DNA of 64,000 nucleotides from positions 1,116,001-1,180,000 of the forward strand of contig NZ_CP097121.1 in NCBI RefSeq assembly GCF_024029675.1. Reading direction: 5' to 3'. The notes below the pieces were generated by a model, which saw nothing but the letters and a program-made list of their open reading frames with translations, did not search any database and was not told the origin of the DNA. Position numbers and translations under genes: made by a program. This document shows, piece by piece, positions 17,193 to 26,622 of this stretch. The first letter of the stretch is position 1. Each line of letters starts with the position of its first letter. The DNA is from Fructilactobacillus carniphilus (GTDB taxonomy: Bacteria > Bacillota > Bacilli > Lactobacillales > Lactobacillaceae).

Positions 17193-17945
17193 TTAATAGT
17201 AATCTGTCTCAGCTGCGTATGGAGATTGGACTGCGTGTGTTTTTGCTTGTTTTTTTGTTACTTGTTTCGGTGTATATTTCTCTACATAACCATTAACTTT
17301 GGCTCTGTTTAACAAAGTAATTTGTTTTAAAGCAGCTTTGTCATTACCAAACTGAGCATGGTTTTTATATTTAAACTGGTAAGGATGGTACTTAATTTCT
17401 ACATCGTCACCAGGATTTAATTTTAAAAATTCATTGTTAGAAATCATCGTTCCCTTGTAAGGAGTTACTACAGGTGCATCAGTGGGAATGGGAACATTGT
17501 TGATTTGCGCAACAATCGCATTTTCACCTTTATGGTCATCAGCGTTAATCCCTAAACTTCCATTATTATATTTCATCCATACAACTTTTCCTTTAGTAGC
17601 TATTTTAGTTTTACTACTATTATTGATTTCAAATGGGCTATCAACTTTTGCCAAAGAAGAACGAGAAACAAACATGATGGCTAAAATTACAATTAAAGCA
17701 ACTCCTAGCAGTACTTCATTGCGAAAAACATGCTTTCTACCTGAGTGCTTTCCTCGTTCATTATCAACGTTTTCATTGGATCTATTCTTATTACTAGACA
17801 AAATCGGTCCATGATTTTGGAAATCATATATGAACAATACAGTTACAACAATAACAATCAGAATAGCCGCAATTAGATTAAAAATGCTGCTATTGAAAAG
17901 TGAACCTAATTTATACAAAAAATATTGCCAATTAGAGTACTCCAT
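17193..17945 (-). CDS. Membrane protein of unknown function in the EPS operon
   Basis: A 250-residue protein with two predicted membrane helices (about 17-43 and 76-93), a charged cytoplasmic linker between them (NKNRSNENVDNERGKHSGRKH), and a C-terminal domain of about 150 residues presumably outside the cell. That domain is rich in beta-like segments (KGKVVWMKYNNGSLGIN, GTMISNNEFLKLNPGDDVEIKY). I do not recognise a family. AAAGGAG supports the start. It sits directly after the LCP gene and before wzy, the position where EPS clusters often carry a chain-length regulator, but it lacks the helix arrangement and proline-rich motif of Wzz/Wzd. Confidence 0.65.
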   Translation of the reverse strand: MEYSNWQYFLYKLGSLFNSSIFNLIAAILIVIVVTVLFIYDFQNHGPILSSNKNRSNENVDNERGKHSGRKHVFRNEVLLGVALIVILAIMFVSRSSLAKVDSPFEINNSSKTKIATKGKVVWMKYNNGSLGINADDHKGENAIVAQINNVPIPTDAPVVTPYKGTMISNNEFLKLNPGDDVEIKYHPYQFKYKNHAQFGNDKAALKQITLLNRAKVNGYVEKYTPKQVTKKQAKTHAVQSPYAAETDYY

Positions 17946-17962
17946 TTATTCAAAAATCTCCT

Positions 17963-18952
17963 TTAATTTAAAGCGATATCACCAGTCGTAGCATGTGGTA
18001 AGTCTAGACTACTTCTGATTTGATCTGTCTTTTTTTGCAATTCAGATTGCGGTGTAACTTCCATGTCTTGTCCATCAATCATTTCTCCAGACTGTCCACT
18101 CAAGTAGGTATTTTCAATGTTCTTTCGAGCAGAAAGATATCCAGTTGCAATCGCAGATAAATCAGAGAATTGCAAATCAGTTTGGGTGTTTTTAGCAATG
18201 GAATCGATAAAGCCTTGATTTAATAAGGAAGTTACGGAACCACTCTTAGTAACTACTCCTTCGAGCAATTGCCGTTGCCGCTGTTCCCGACCAAAGTCAC
18301 CCCGAGGATCGTCGTAACGCATCCGCGAGTAAGCTAGTGCCTTTTTCCCGTCCATCTTAGTGGGTTGCCCCTTTGTGAAGTGGTAACCCTCATAATCAAA
18401 GGTTAATTCGGGAGAAATAGTTACTCCCCCGACTTGGTCAACCACTTGCACCAACCCCCGCATGTTAATCATGGCGTAATAGTCAATCGGGATATTTAGC
18501 ATCTTTTGCACCGTTTGAATGGCAGTTTTAGCACTGCCGTAAGCATAAGCAGCGTTGATCTTAGCGGGAGACTGGTCTGGGTAACCAGGAATGTTAACGG
18601 CTGTATCCCGCGGAATACTGGTAATCAACGTCTTGTGTGTATTCGGATTGATGGTCACTACCATCATGGTATCTGTCCGACCCTTGTAAGTCCGCCCCAA
18701 TTCCCCTGTATCAGTTCCCATTAGTAAAATAGAAATGGGCTTTTTGTTCTTCAACAGTGCACCTGTATCTCGCTCTTTTTGTAACCCAGCACTGTTGTAT
18801 GCCTTGTTAACAGCATTTTTAACCGCAAAGTATTTATAAGATCCAAAGGCAACTCCACCTACCAAAAGGACCAAAATAATCGTCAAAATAATGTTGCGGG
18901 TTCGATGTGATCTTTGGGGCTTTTGATCACGATCTAGTCGACTTTCGTCCAT
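17963..18952 (-). CDS. LytR-CpsA-Psr (LCP) family cell-wall polymer ligase
   Basis: A 329-residue membrane-anchored protein. A basic cytoplasmic start is followed by one helix (about 19-42, RNIILTIILVLLVGGVAFGSY) and an extracellular LCP domain. Conserved blocks include ISILLMGTDTG, RTDTMMVVTINPNTH, SIPRDTAVNI, KINAAYAYGS, and the catalytic or lipid-binding region KALAYSRMRYDDPRGDFGREQRQRQLL. LCP enzymes transfer undecaprenyl-linked glycopolymers to peptidoglycan. As first gene of the EPS operon it probably attaches the polysaccharide to the wall. AAGGAG precedes the ATG. Its G+C is closer to the core genome than that of the downstream genes. Confidence 0.93.
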   Translation of the reverse strand: MDESRLDRDQKPQRSHRTRNIILTIILVLLVGGVAFGSYKYFAVKNAVNKAYNSAGLQKERDTGALLKNKKPISILLMGTDTGELGRTYKGRTDTMMVVTINPNTHKTLITSIPRDTAVNIPGYPDQSPAKINAAYAYGSAKTAIQTVQKMLNIPIDYYAMINMRGLVQVVDQVGGVTISPELTFDYEGYHFTKGQPTKMDGKKALAYSRMRYDDPRGDFGREQRQRQLLEGVVTKSGSVTSLLNQGFIDSIAKNTQTDLQFSDLSAIATGYLSARKNIENTYLSGQSGEMIDGQDMEVTPQSELQKKTDQIRSSLDLPHATTGDIALN

Positions 18953-19127
18953 ACTGATAATCTCCTTTTCCTACATAAGTCCAAACGACAATAGTTACAG
19001 TTTACCAAACTAAAGTAGATTTTAAAACATTAAGTTGGACGTGTCCCCCGTGACGCTTGCATTTACCCTCTTATTTTACCCTGATTTTAACTTTTTTAGA
19101 CTTTGTGAGCTAATTCCTTTTCTTTTT

Positions 19128-19144
19128 GGTTAAGAAAGGTTAAA
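19128..19144 (+). promoter_or_regulatory. CtsR-like operator upstream of clpL
   Basis: GGTTAAG-AAA-GGTTAAA is a tandem heptamer with the 3-base spacing of the CtsR operator (consensus RGTCAAANANRGTCAAA), with T replacing C in both halves. It overlaps the -35 region of the clpL promoter. Confidence 0.6.
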
Positions 19145-19158
19145 CTATTAAGTATAGA
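19130..19158 (+). promoter_or_regulatory. clpL promoter
   Basis: TTAAGA (19130-19135) and TATAGA (19153-19158) are separated by 17 bases. The leader of about 65 bases contains an AGAGAT/ATCTCT hairpin at 19156-19175. Confidence 0.5.
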
Positions 19159-19231
19159 GATTAAGAAATATCTCTGATGGGAATTCATCTAATAAGTGCC
19201 TTCCCAATAACTTAGGAAAGAAGGACTTTCT

Positions 19232-21382
19232 ATGCCAAGCAATTTTGGAAATGACCCATTCGGAAACAACGGAATGGATGACTTATTTAACAGCTTTTTT
19301 AACAATATGGGTAACAACCCCCATGCTCGTTACGTCGTTAACGGACATGAATTAACTCCAGAACAAGTGGCTGAAATGCGCCGCACTGGTCAAATTCCTG
19401 GTCAAACTGGACAACACAATGTCACACCAAATCAAGCTAATCAACAAGCAAATCAAAAACAAGAAAGTTACCTTGATAAAATCGGTCGTAACTTAACCAA
19501 CGAAGCTAAACAAGGTTTACTGGATCCCGTAATTGGTCGGGACAAAGAAATTCAAGAAACTGCCGAAATTTTGAGCCGGCGAATTAAAAACAACCCGATC
19601 TTAGTTGGAGATGCTGGAGTTGGTAAAACAGCCATCGTTGAAGGATTGGCACAAAAAATTGTCAATGGTGATGTTCCAGCTACCATCAAGGACAAGGAAA
19701 TCATTTCAATTGACCTTTCTTCTCTAGAAGCCGGAACTCAATACCGGGGAGCCTACGAAGAAAACATTCAAAAGTTAGTTAAAGAAGTGGAACAACGTAA
19801 AAACGTCATTCTATTCTTTGATGAAATTCACCAAATCGTTGGTGCCGGTGCTTCTGGGGATGAAAATGGCGGTAAAGGTTTGTCTGATATCTTGAAGCCG
19901 GCTTTATCTCGTGGTGACATCTCTGTAATTGGAGCTACTACCCAAGATGAATACAGAAACACCATCATGAAAGACGCTGCTCTGGCCCGTCGTTTTAATG
20001 ACGTTGTGGTTAATGCACCTAGCAAGAAGACGACCTTTGAAATCTTACAAGGGATCCGGAAGTCTTACGAAGAACACCACCAAGTTAAATTACCTGATGA
20101 TGCTTTGAAGGCTGCCATTGATTACTCAGAACAATACATTCCACAGCGATCATTACCTGACAAGGCCATCGACTTAGTTGATATGACCGCAGCCCACTTA
20201 GCTGCTAAGCACCCAGTAACTGACAAAGTTAGTCTGGAAAAAGAATTACAAGCTGCTAAGCAACAAAAAGAAGACAACGCTAACGCGGAAAACTTCGAAG
20301 CTGCTGCTAAAGACAAGGCTCGGATTGAAGAATTAGAAAAACAATTAAACAATGAGTCTGACAATTCCGAAACTCCAGTCGCTACTCCAGCTGATATTGC
20401 TGAATCAGTAGAGCGGTTAACCGGAATCCCAGTTTCACAAATGAGCTCAGACGACATGGAGCGTCTGAAGGGAATGGGCGACCGGCTCAAGTCCCACATC
20501 ATCGGTCAAGATGAAGCTGTGGATGCCGTTGTCAATGCCATTCGGCGGAACCGGGCTGGTTTTGATGATGGTAATCGTCCAATTGGATCATTCCTCTTCG
20601 TTGGACCAACTGGGGTTGGTAAAACTGAATTAGTGAAACAACTGGCTAAAGACATGTTTAACAACCAGGATTCCATTATCCGGCTTGACATGTCTGAATA
20701 CCAAGATGAAACCGCCGTTTCTAAGATGATTGGTGCCACCGCTGGATACGTTGGCTATAACGACAACGGTAACACCTTAACGGAACGAGTACGGCGGAAT
20801 CCTTACTCCATTGTCTTACTTGATGAAATTGAAAAAGCTAACCCCCAAGTAATTACCTTATTACTACAAGTAATGGATGATGGTCGGTTAACTGATGGGC
20901 AAGGAAACGTTGTTAACTTCAAGAACACGGTGATTATTGCTACTTCGAATGCCGGATTTGGTAACAACTCCATGACGAAGGATGACGATGAGAACGAAAG
21001 CATCATGGATCGTTTAGCTCCATTCTTCCGTCCTGAATTCTTGAACCGGTTCAACGCCATCGTAGAATTCTCTCACCTGACGAAAGATGACTTAAGTCAA
21101 ATCGTGGATTTGATGATTCAGGACTTGAACGAAACTTTGGCTCGCAAGGGAATGAAGTTGGCCATCTCTCAAGATGTCAAAGACTGGTTGATGGAACAAG
21201 GTTACGATGAAGCCATGGGGGCTCGTCCATTGCGGAGAGTAATCGAACAACAATTACGTGACAAGATTGCTATGTACTACCTCGACCACCAAGATGTTAA
21301 GGACATCAAGGCTGTCTTGGATAAAGAAAACGACACCATTAAAATTGAAGCAGATCACGTCGCTGAAAAGGCTGACAAATAA
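19232..21382 (+). CDS. clpL: ClpL, Hsp100 family ATPase/chaperone
   Basis: A 716-residue two-domain AAA+ disaggregase. The N-terminus is short, Asn-rich and disordered ([21 protein letters not shown]), lacking both the Clp_N repeats and the zinc finger of ClpE, which marks it as ClpL. The first Walker A GDAGVGKT is at about 125-132 and the second GPTGVGKT at about 458-465. A short coiled middle region (about 330-385) links the two, and [14 protein letters not shown] with [12 protein letters not shown] mark the C-terminal small domain. No ClpP-binding tripeptide was recognised. It protects proteins in heat and stress. The upstream CtsR-like operator fits class III heat-shock control. A GAAAGAAGG stretch precedes the ATG. 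Confidence 0.93.
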   Translation: MPSNFGNDPFGNNGMDDLFNSFFNNMGNNPHARYVVNGHELTPEQVAEMRRTGQIPGQTGQHNVTPNQANQQANQKQESYLDKIGRNLTNEAKQGLLDPVIGRDKEIQETAEILSRRIKNNPILVGDAGVGKTAIVEGLAQKIVNGDVPATIKDKEIISIDLSSLEAGTQYRGAYEENIQKLVKEVEQRKNVILFFDEIHQIVGAGASGDENGGKGLSDILKPALSRGDISVIGATTQDEYRNTIMKDAALARRFNDVVVNAPSKKTTFEILQGIRKSYEEHHQVKLPDDALKAAIDYSEQYIPQRSLPDKAIDLVDMTAAHLAAKHPVTDKVSLEKELQAAKQQKEDNANAENFEAAAKDKARIEELEKQLNNESDNSETPVATPADIAESVERLTGIPVSQMSSDDMERLKGMGDRLKSHIIGQDEAVDAVVNAIRRNRAGFDDGNRPIGSFLFVGPTGVGKTELVKQLAKDMFNNQDSIIRLDMSEYQDETAVSKMIGATAGYVGYNDNGNTLTERVRRNPYSIVLLDEIEKANPQVITLLLQVMDDGRLTDGQGNVVNFKNTVIIATSNAGFGNNSMTKDDDENESIMDRLAPFFRPEFLNRFNAIVEFSHLTKDDLSQIVDLMIQDLNETLARKGMKLAISQDVKDWLMEQGYDEAMGARPLRRVIEQQLRDKIAMYYLDHQDVKDIKAVLDKENDTIKIEADHVAEKADK

Positions 21383-21398
21383 TCTTCTTCACTAATAG

Positions 21399-21432
21399 AA
21401 AATAACCTGTCATTACGGCAGGTTATTTTTTT
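21399..21432 (+). terminator. Terminator after clpL
   Basis: AATAACCTG and CAGGTTATT arms around an 8-base loop, followed by a run of T. Confidence 0.85.
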
Positions 21433-21524
21433 TACTTAATTTGCGCTTGCCTATTGTAACGCCATTCTTCGGGATATATTATTAAAGATGTGCTAAAAAA
21501 TTTTGCAAAAGAGGTTTCATCACC

Positions 21525-23393
21525 ATGCCAACTGATCACCCTAAAAACCGCTTCATTACTGGATTTACCGGTTTACGAGCCCTAGCCGTTATTTGTGTTA
21601 TTCTGTATCATTTTAATCCTGCTCTTTTTAGTGGAGGTTATTTAGGGGTTCCGGTCTTCTTGACCCTATCAGGATACCTAGTCACAGACCATCTGCTTAA
21701 TGAATACCAAACGACTGGTACCTTCAGTTACGGTCATTTTTGGTACAAACGCTTAAAACGTCTGTACCCAACCTTGATTGTGATGCTCTTTGCCACAGCT
21801 GCCTACATTACCTTTTTCCAACGTAATATTTTAGCCAACCTCTGGCAGAGCATCGTGACAAACCTTGCGTACGTGTATAACTGGTTTGAAATTTTAAACG
21901 GTCAATCTTACTTTCAAAAATTTGCCGGTTCAGAGTCTCCCTTTACACACCTTTGGACCCTCTCCATTGAGGGTCAGTTCTATCTAATCTGGCCTCTGAT
22001 TGTCATCTTATTGCTTCGCTTTTTCCGTAAATCTAAACGTGGAATCTTCTGGACGGCCCTAATTCTTTCCGTGATTTCGGCTCTCTTAATGGCCTTCTTG
22101 TTTAAACCTGGTGTTGATCCCAGTCGAGTTTATTATGGAACTGATACCCGCATGTTTTCCATCTTGTTAGGGGCTTGCTTAGCGGTCCTCTGGCCTAGTC
22201 AAAAGACACTTAGTAGTCCGAATTCCCAACAACGCTGGTTTTTCGAGGTGATTGGTGCCATTGGAATGGCTGGAATGGTAATCACCGTCTTTACGGTCGG
22301 CGCCCAATCACCATTCTTATACCGTGGGGGGATGTTCCTCTTTTCCATCTTCACCGTCCTCGCAATGTGGGCCATCGTGGCCAACGCCAGCGTTTGGAAT
22401 CGCTTGTTAACGAATCCTGTCTTTGATTGGATTGGATCAAGAAGTTATGAAATCTATGTCTATCAATTACCAGTCTTCGTATTCTTTGGCGATAAAATTA
22501 AGAACCTCGCTGATTATCAGTGGCTCTACGCCCTCATTGAAGTCGCCATTATTCTAGTGATTTCAGAGCTTTCCTATCGTTACGTGGAAGTTCCTTTTAG
22601 CCACTATGATTATGCCCACGCTGCCCGACAGATCTTAAATTTTGTCAGTCACATCACACCCCGGCGAGCCATTCTCTCCTTAATCATCGCATTAGGAATG
22701 GTGGGTTTCATTCAATCCACCATCGTGGACCCCAAGGTGGCGAACCATTCCCCCCTAGCTAACCACATTAAGCAAAACGCCAAAAAGGAAAAACAATATA
22801 ACCAAAAACTAGCCCAACAAATTAAAGACGGTAAAAAAGTTAAACGAACTTCTGCTGACGAAGCCAAAATTCAAAAAGACGGGCTTACCAAGGCACAACT
22901 CAAACAAGCACAACAATTATCTGGGAGTGCTGTGGGAGACTCCGTCATGTTAGCAGGACGGGATGATTTACAAAAGATCTTCCCACAACTCTACATCGAC
23001 GCTCAGGTCTCCCGTCAAGCTGATGTGGCTGTTTCTTCTTTAAAGACGATGCAAAGTAAGGGTGTCTTGGGTAAAAATGTTATCATTGGGCTAGGTACCA
23101 ACGGGAATATTAATCAAGATACCATCGACGAAGTGATTAAAATTGCGGGTCCTAACCGCAACGTTTTCTGGATTAATAACCACATTCCGTCTCAACCGTG
23201 GCAAAACAAAAATAACGAGCTCTTAACCGAAGCCCACCAGAAGAACAAAAACTTCTACGTGATTGATTGGAATGACTACGTTGAAAACCATCCGGATTGG
23301 CTTTACAATGACCAAGCACACCCGAACACCACTGGTGCGCCTAAGTATGCTACGTTCATTGCCAAAAATGTCTTAGAACATGAAAAAAAATAA
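21525..23393 (+). CDS. oatA: OatA-like O-acetyltransferase (acyltransferase-3 plus SGNH domain)
   Basis: A 622-residue membrane protein. Residues about 10-390 form the acyltransferase-3 domain with roughly ten or eleven helices, starting with FITGFTGLRALAVICVILYHF, where the His is conserved. Residues about 430-622 form an extracellular SGNH-type domain with the nucleophile in SAVGDSVM (Ser about 472), a GLGTNG block and the DxxH pair in YNDQAHPN. This matches OatA, which O-acetylates N-acetylmuramic acid of peptidoglycan and gives lysozyme resistance. An EPS-directed role cannot be excluded, given the EPS cluster upstream. AAAGAGG precedes the ATG. The next gene starts 23 bases downstream and is probably co-transcribed. 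Confidence 0.88.
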   Translation: MPTDHPKNRFITGFTGLRALAVICVILYHFNPALFSGGYLGVPVFLTLSGYLVTDHLLNEYQTTGTFSYGHFWYKRLKRLYPTLIVMLFATAAYITFFQRNILANLWQSIVTNLAYVYNWFEILNGQSYFQKFAGSESPFTHLWTLSIEGQFYLIWPLIVILLLRFFRKSKRGIFWTALILSVISALLMAFLFKPGVDPSRVYYGTDTRMFSILLGACLAVLWPSQKTLSSPNSQQRWFFEVIGAIGMAGMVITVFTVGAQSPFLYRGGMFLFSIFTVLAMWAIVANASVWNRLLTNPVFDWIGSRSYEIYVYQLPVFVFFGDKIKNLADYQWLYALIEVAIILVISELSYRYVEVPFSHYDYAHAARQILNFVSHITPRRAILSLIIALGMVGFIQSTIVDPKVANHSPLANHIKQNAKKEKQYNQKLAQQIKDGKKVKRTSADEAKIQKDGLTKAQLKQAQQLSGSAVGDSVMLAGRDDLQKIFPQLYIDAQVSRQADVAVSSLKTMQSKGVLGKNVIIGLGTNGNINQDTIDEVIKIAGPNRNVFWINNHIPSQPWQNKNNELLTEAHQKNKNFYVIDWNDYVENHPDWLYNDQAHPNTTGAPKYATFIAKNVLEHEKK

Positions 23394-23416
23394 TTAGAAA
23401 CAAATAAGGAGTACCC

Positions 23417-24094
23417 ATGAAATTACCCCGAATCAGTCGAATGGATCTCATTAAAATCGGTGCCATCATCATCGGAATTTTAATTTTAATAATGATGTTT
23501 AAGGACTACCTACCACAAATTAAAATGATGTTTGATCCCTCAAAACGGCCCCAAGCTATCCAAGAAATCCGACAACATGGTGCGTTTGATGCCATCCTTT
23601 TAATGTTGCTCTTGTTTATCGGAACCGTTGTTCCTGGGATTCCCGTGATGCCCATCGCGATTTTAGCAGGGTTATGCTTTGGCACCCTCTTTGGAACGCT
23701 AATTAACGCAGTAGCCATTGGACTAGGTAACTTGGCCGCCATTCATCTAATTAGCCTCTTCAAACGGGACGTTCAAAAGGAATACAAACATAATCGGTTT
23801 GCCGATCACCTAAAAAACAGTAAAAACCCCCTCATGGCGCTGGTTGTGGGTTACTCAATTCCGGCAATTCCATCTTATCTAGTTAGCTTGCAAGCTGCTA
23901 ACGATGAGAAACAGTTTGGGAATCAATTGGTCCAAGTGGCCGCTTGTTTGGGAACGATTCCCCTAGCTTTGATTTATGCCCTCGGGGGAAATTCACTGCT
24001 AGCCGGGAAATGGCTAGAATTATTGATTGTGGTGCTGATTCTCTTGCTATTTTTCTTGGGAGCGGATCGCTTCTTGAAGTATTTAGCGGGATAA
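23417..24094 (+). CDS. TVP38/TMEM64 (VTT domain) family membrane protein
   Basis: A 225-residue protein with about five or six hydrophobic helices. GTVVPGIPVMPIAILAGLCFGTLFGTLINAVAIGLGN, with its glycine/proline pattern, and a later YSIPAIPSYLVSLQAA are typical of the VTT (SNARE-associated) domain, a DedA relative. Members are proposed lipid scramblases or transporters; the bacterial role is not settled. AAGGAG lies upstream of the ATG. It probably shares a transcript with oatA and is followed by a strong terminator. Confidence 0.85.
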   Translation: MKLPRISRMDLIKIGAIIIGILILIMMFKDYLPQIKMMFDPSKRPQAIQEIRQHGAFDAILLMLLLFIGTVVPGIPVMPIAILAGLCFGTLFGTLINAVAIGLGNLAAIHLISLFKRDVQKEYKHNRFADHLKNSKNPLMALVVGYSIPAIPSYLVSLQAANDEKQFGNQLVQVAACLGTIPLALIYALGGNSLLAGKWLELLIVVLILLLFFLGADRFLKYLAG

Positions 24095-24133
24095 AAAAAG
24101 TGATGCTAACTTTTTAGTTAGCATCACTTTTTT
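24094..24133. terminator. Bidirectional terminator
   Basis: A perfect 18-bp stem (A-tract, GTGATGCTAACT and complement, T-tract) with a 4-base loop, serving the convergent genes on both sides. Confidence 0.92.
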
Positions 24134-24172
24134 GTTTATGAAGTTTTTTAACTCAATGGATTAAACTACTAA

Positions 24173-24556
24173 TTAGCAGCCAATCACACCATCCATGCCA
24201 GTGTTTTCAATGCCCTTAGTAGCATCGTTAGTAGTCATTTGACCGTCCAAGAGTTCACTATCACTCTTTAATTGTAACCAGTTGTGATTAAAATCAATCT
24301 TCATTCCTTTATCAAAGAATGACATGTCATTTTTACTCGTATAGAAAGGAGCATCCTGATTATTATCCATTTTAACGTCATATGGGGCTTCTAACTTAGA
24401 AACACCCACCACTTGGAAAGTATCACCAACGGTACAAGAACCGCCACCCTTTGAGTATTGGTTGGAACCATCATCAGTGGCTAACAAGTAGTATTTAGCG
24501 TCTGGCATGCGTTTCTTGATGTAGTCCATTGCTGGGTCAGTAATCGTTAAGTTCAT
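24173..24556 (-). CDS. Iron-sulfur cluster biosynthesis family (HesB/IscA-like) protein
   Basis: A 127-residue protein of the Fe-S biosynthesis (PF01521-like) fold as found in lactobacilli: ITDPAMDYIKKRM start, YYLLATDDGSNQYSKGGGSCTVGDTFQVV core, and NHNWLQLKS near the end. The single Cys in GGSC and a C-terminal Cys (GVIGC) are not the CxxC arrangement of true A-type scaffolds, so a carrier or regulatory role is uncertain. The start has GAAGGAGG upstream. It is monocistronic by spacing. Confidence 0.75.
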   Translation of the reverse strand: MNLTITDPAMDYIKKRMPDAKYYLLATDDGSNQYSKGGGSCTVGDTFQVVGVSKLEAPYDVKMDNNQDAPFYTSKNDMSFFDKGMKIDFNHNWLQLKSDSELLDGQMTTNDATKGIENTGMDGVIGC

Positions 24557-24739
24557 AATAATATTCCTCCTTCAATTAGTTTACTAATTCATTCTAACAG
24601 CTTCACCAGCTGAACCCCAATATTTAGCTCACAAAATTTAATTTTTAACAACTTAATTTTCGAGAAGGCTCCGGCTACAGTTCCGAAAGAGGTATGGTAA
24701 AATTGAATTATCCTCACACACAGAAAAGGAGTAACTAGT

Positions 24740-25531
24740 ATGGTTATGTACAAAGATCTTGAAGGTAAGACAGCTGTGATTACCGGAGGAGACTCTGGAA
24801 TTGGGGCTGCAATTGCTGAACGGCTCGGTCAAGAGCACATGAACGTGGTCATTAACTATCATCGCAATGAAGAGGCAGCTAATGATACAGCTGCTAAGGT
24901 CGAAGCTGCTGGTGGAAAAGCCACGATCATTCAACAAGACATTAGTGACGAAGCCGCTGCTGACGCATTAGTGAAAAAAGCTGTTGATACTTTTGGCGAT
25001 CTCGATGTGTTCTTTAACAACGCCGGTATGGAAAAGCATTGCCCCACGGATCAAATCGAACTTAACGACTGGAATGCTGTTTTAGATGTTAACTTGACCG
25101 GAACCTTCTTAGGCACCAAAGCTGCTTTAGATTACTGGTTGGCTAACAAGAAAAAAGGGGCCATCATCAACACCTCTTCCGTGCACCAACAAATTCCATG
25201 GCCCAACTTTGCTAGTTATGCGGCCAGTAAAGGTGGGGTAAAACTCTTTACAGAAACCACGGCGATGGAATACGCTAACCAAAACATTCGAATTAACCAA
25301 ATCTGTCCAGGAGCCATTAATACTCCCATTAATGCTAAAAAATTTGCAGATCCAGAACAATACAAATCCACGGTTTCCATGGTGCCGATGAATCGGATTG
25401 GAACCCCAGAAGAAGTCGCTGCTGGTGCTGCTTTCTTAGCCTCCGACCAAGCCAGTTACATTACAGGGGTTTCCCTCTACATTGATGGTGGAATGACGCT
25501 TTATCCTGCCTTCATGGATGGTAAGGGCTAA
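24740..25531 (+). CDS. Short-chain dehydrogenase/reductase, glucose 1-dehydrogenase-like
   Basis: A 263-residue classical SDR. The cofactor motif TGGDSGIG is at about 14-21, followed by NNAG (about 93-96), the catalytic Ser in NTSSVHQ, YAASK (Tyr and Lys about 158-162), and ICPGAINTPI. The C-terminal YIDGGMTLYPAF matches the glucose 1-dehydrogenase subgroup. It oxidises or reduces a hydroxyl or keto group with NAD(P)H in the cytoplasm; the physiological substrate is unknown. AAGGAG is eight bases from the ATG. It is a single gene with its own terminator. Confidence 0.88.
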   Translation: MVMYKDLEGKTAVITGGDSGIGAAIAERLGQEHMNVVINYHRNEEAANDTAAKVEAAGGKATIIQQDISDEAAADALVKKAVDTFGDLDVFFNNAGMEKHCPTDQIELNDWNAVLDVNLTGTFLGTKAALDYWLANKKKGAIINTSSVHQQIPWPNFASYAASKGGVKLFTETTAMEYANQNIRINQICPGAINTPINAKKFADPEQYKSTVSMVPMNRIGTPEEVAAGAAFLASDQASYITGVSLYIDGGMTLYPAFMDGKG

Positions 25532-25558
25532 ACCATCTAAACAGCAAAATTTAATCAC

Positions 25559-25593
25559 AAAAAAACGCTGATTCGAATGAATCAGCGTTTTTT
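25559..25593. terminator. Bidirectional terminator between the SDR gene and galU
   Basis: AAAAAACGCTGATTC-GAAT-GAATCAGCGTTTTTT, a perfect symmetric hairpin. Confidence 0.9.
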
Positions 25594-25603
25594 CTATGGT
25601 TAT

Positions 25604-26479
25604 TTATTTTAAGTCGTTGGCTAATTCGATAATGTAATCTTTCAAATCAGCGCTTAAATCAGGCCGTTGCAACCCAAATTGAATGTTCGTCTTGAGCCAG
25701 CTCAATTTGTTTCCGGTATCAAACCGTTCACCTTTAAATTCGTGTGCATAGACCTTTTGTGACTTATTTAACGTGTCAATCGCATCCGTCAGCTGTACTT
25801 CGTTTCCTTTACCAGGTTTAGTCGTTTCTAAGACATCTAAAATCTCTGGAGTAAAGAGGTAACGTCCGATAATGGCGAGATCACTTGGTGCGTCTTCTGG
25901 ACTCGGCTTTTCTACGAACTGACGTACATCGTAAGTTTCGTCATCCACCTTTTCAATCGGATCGATCACCCCGTATTTAGAGGTATCTTCATGTGGGACC
26001 CGCATCACAGCTAACGTTGACGAACCGGTCTTTTCATAACTGTTAATCAATTGCTTAGTCAACGGAACTTGATCAGTCATCAAGTCATCCCCAAGCATAA
26101 CCACAAATGGTTCATTGCCAAGGAAGCTTTTTCCAGTTAAAACTGCATCCCCTAATCCCTTCGGATAAGGTTGACGGACAAAATAAACCTTTACGTCATC
26201 AGAAGCTTGCACCGATTTCAACATGTCAAGCTTCCCTTTACTTTCCAGGTTTTCTTCCAACATGTAGTTCGGTGAAAAATGGTCTTCAATTTCGTTTTTG
26301 CCACTTCCTGTAACAATCACAATGTCGGTAATTCCAGAAGCCTGCGCTTCTTCCACTATGTATTGAATCGTTGGGGTGTCAATCACCGGCAACATTTCCT
26401 TGGGAACTGCTTTAGTTTCTGGCAGGAACCGGGTTCCTAATCCAGCCGCGGGAATAATCGCTTTTGTAACTTTTTTCAT
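25604..26479 (-). CDS. galU: UTP-glucose-1-phosphate uridylyltransferase
   Basis: A 291-residue GalU of normal length, making UDP-glucose from UTP and glucose 1-phosphate. The nucleotidyltransferase signature [26 protein letters not shown] is at residues 8-33; [32 protein letters not shown] and FVEKPS follow. UDP-glucose (and, via epimerase, UDP-galactose for Glf) feeds the EPS cluster located about 7 kb away, so the two are functionally linked though not co-transcribed. AAAGGTGGA precedes the ATG. Confidence 0.97.
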   Translation of the reverse strand: MKKVTKAIIPAAGLGTRFLPETKAVPKEMLPVIDTPTIQYIVEEAQASGITDIVIVTGSGKNEIEDHFSPNYMLEENLESKGKLDMLKSVQASDDVKVYFVRQPYPKGLGDAVLTGKSFLGNEPFVVMLGDDLMTDQVPLTKQLINSYEKTGSSTLAVMRVPHEDTSKYGVIDPIEKVDDETYDVRQFVEKPSPEDAPSDLAIIGRYLFTPEILDVLETTKPGKGNEVQLTDAIDTLNKSQKVYAHEFKGERFDTGNKLSWLKTNIQFGLQRPDLSADLKDYIIELANDLK

Positions 26480-26622
26480 GTGCTTTAATCCACCTTTGAT
26501 TGTAATAACATCATCGTTTAATCCGATAATATTTTGTTTTTAAACAAGAAATTTATCTTTAGCATATCAATTCTACCACTTTTTGTAAATATCTTTTCAA
26601 GCATCGAAAAGTCTATAACCCC

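Noticed and set aside
17482-17814. 110-codon ORF antisense to the EPS membrane-protein gene
   Set aside because: It lies wholly inside the 17193-17945 gene, has no ribosome binding site and no family resemblance; frame shadow.
20122-21060. Several long reverse ORFs inside clpL
   Set aside because: Open only because of codon bias in clpL; Ser/Ala-rich composition typical of antisense frames.
24653-24937. 94-codon reverse ORF overlapping the SDR gene start
   Set aside because: It covers the promoter and start of the SDR gene on the opposite strand, with no start signal and no recognisable domain.
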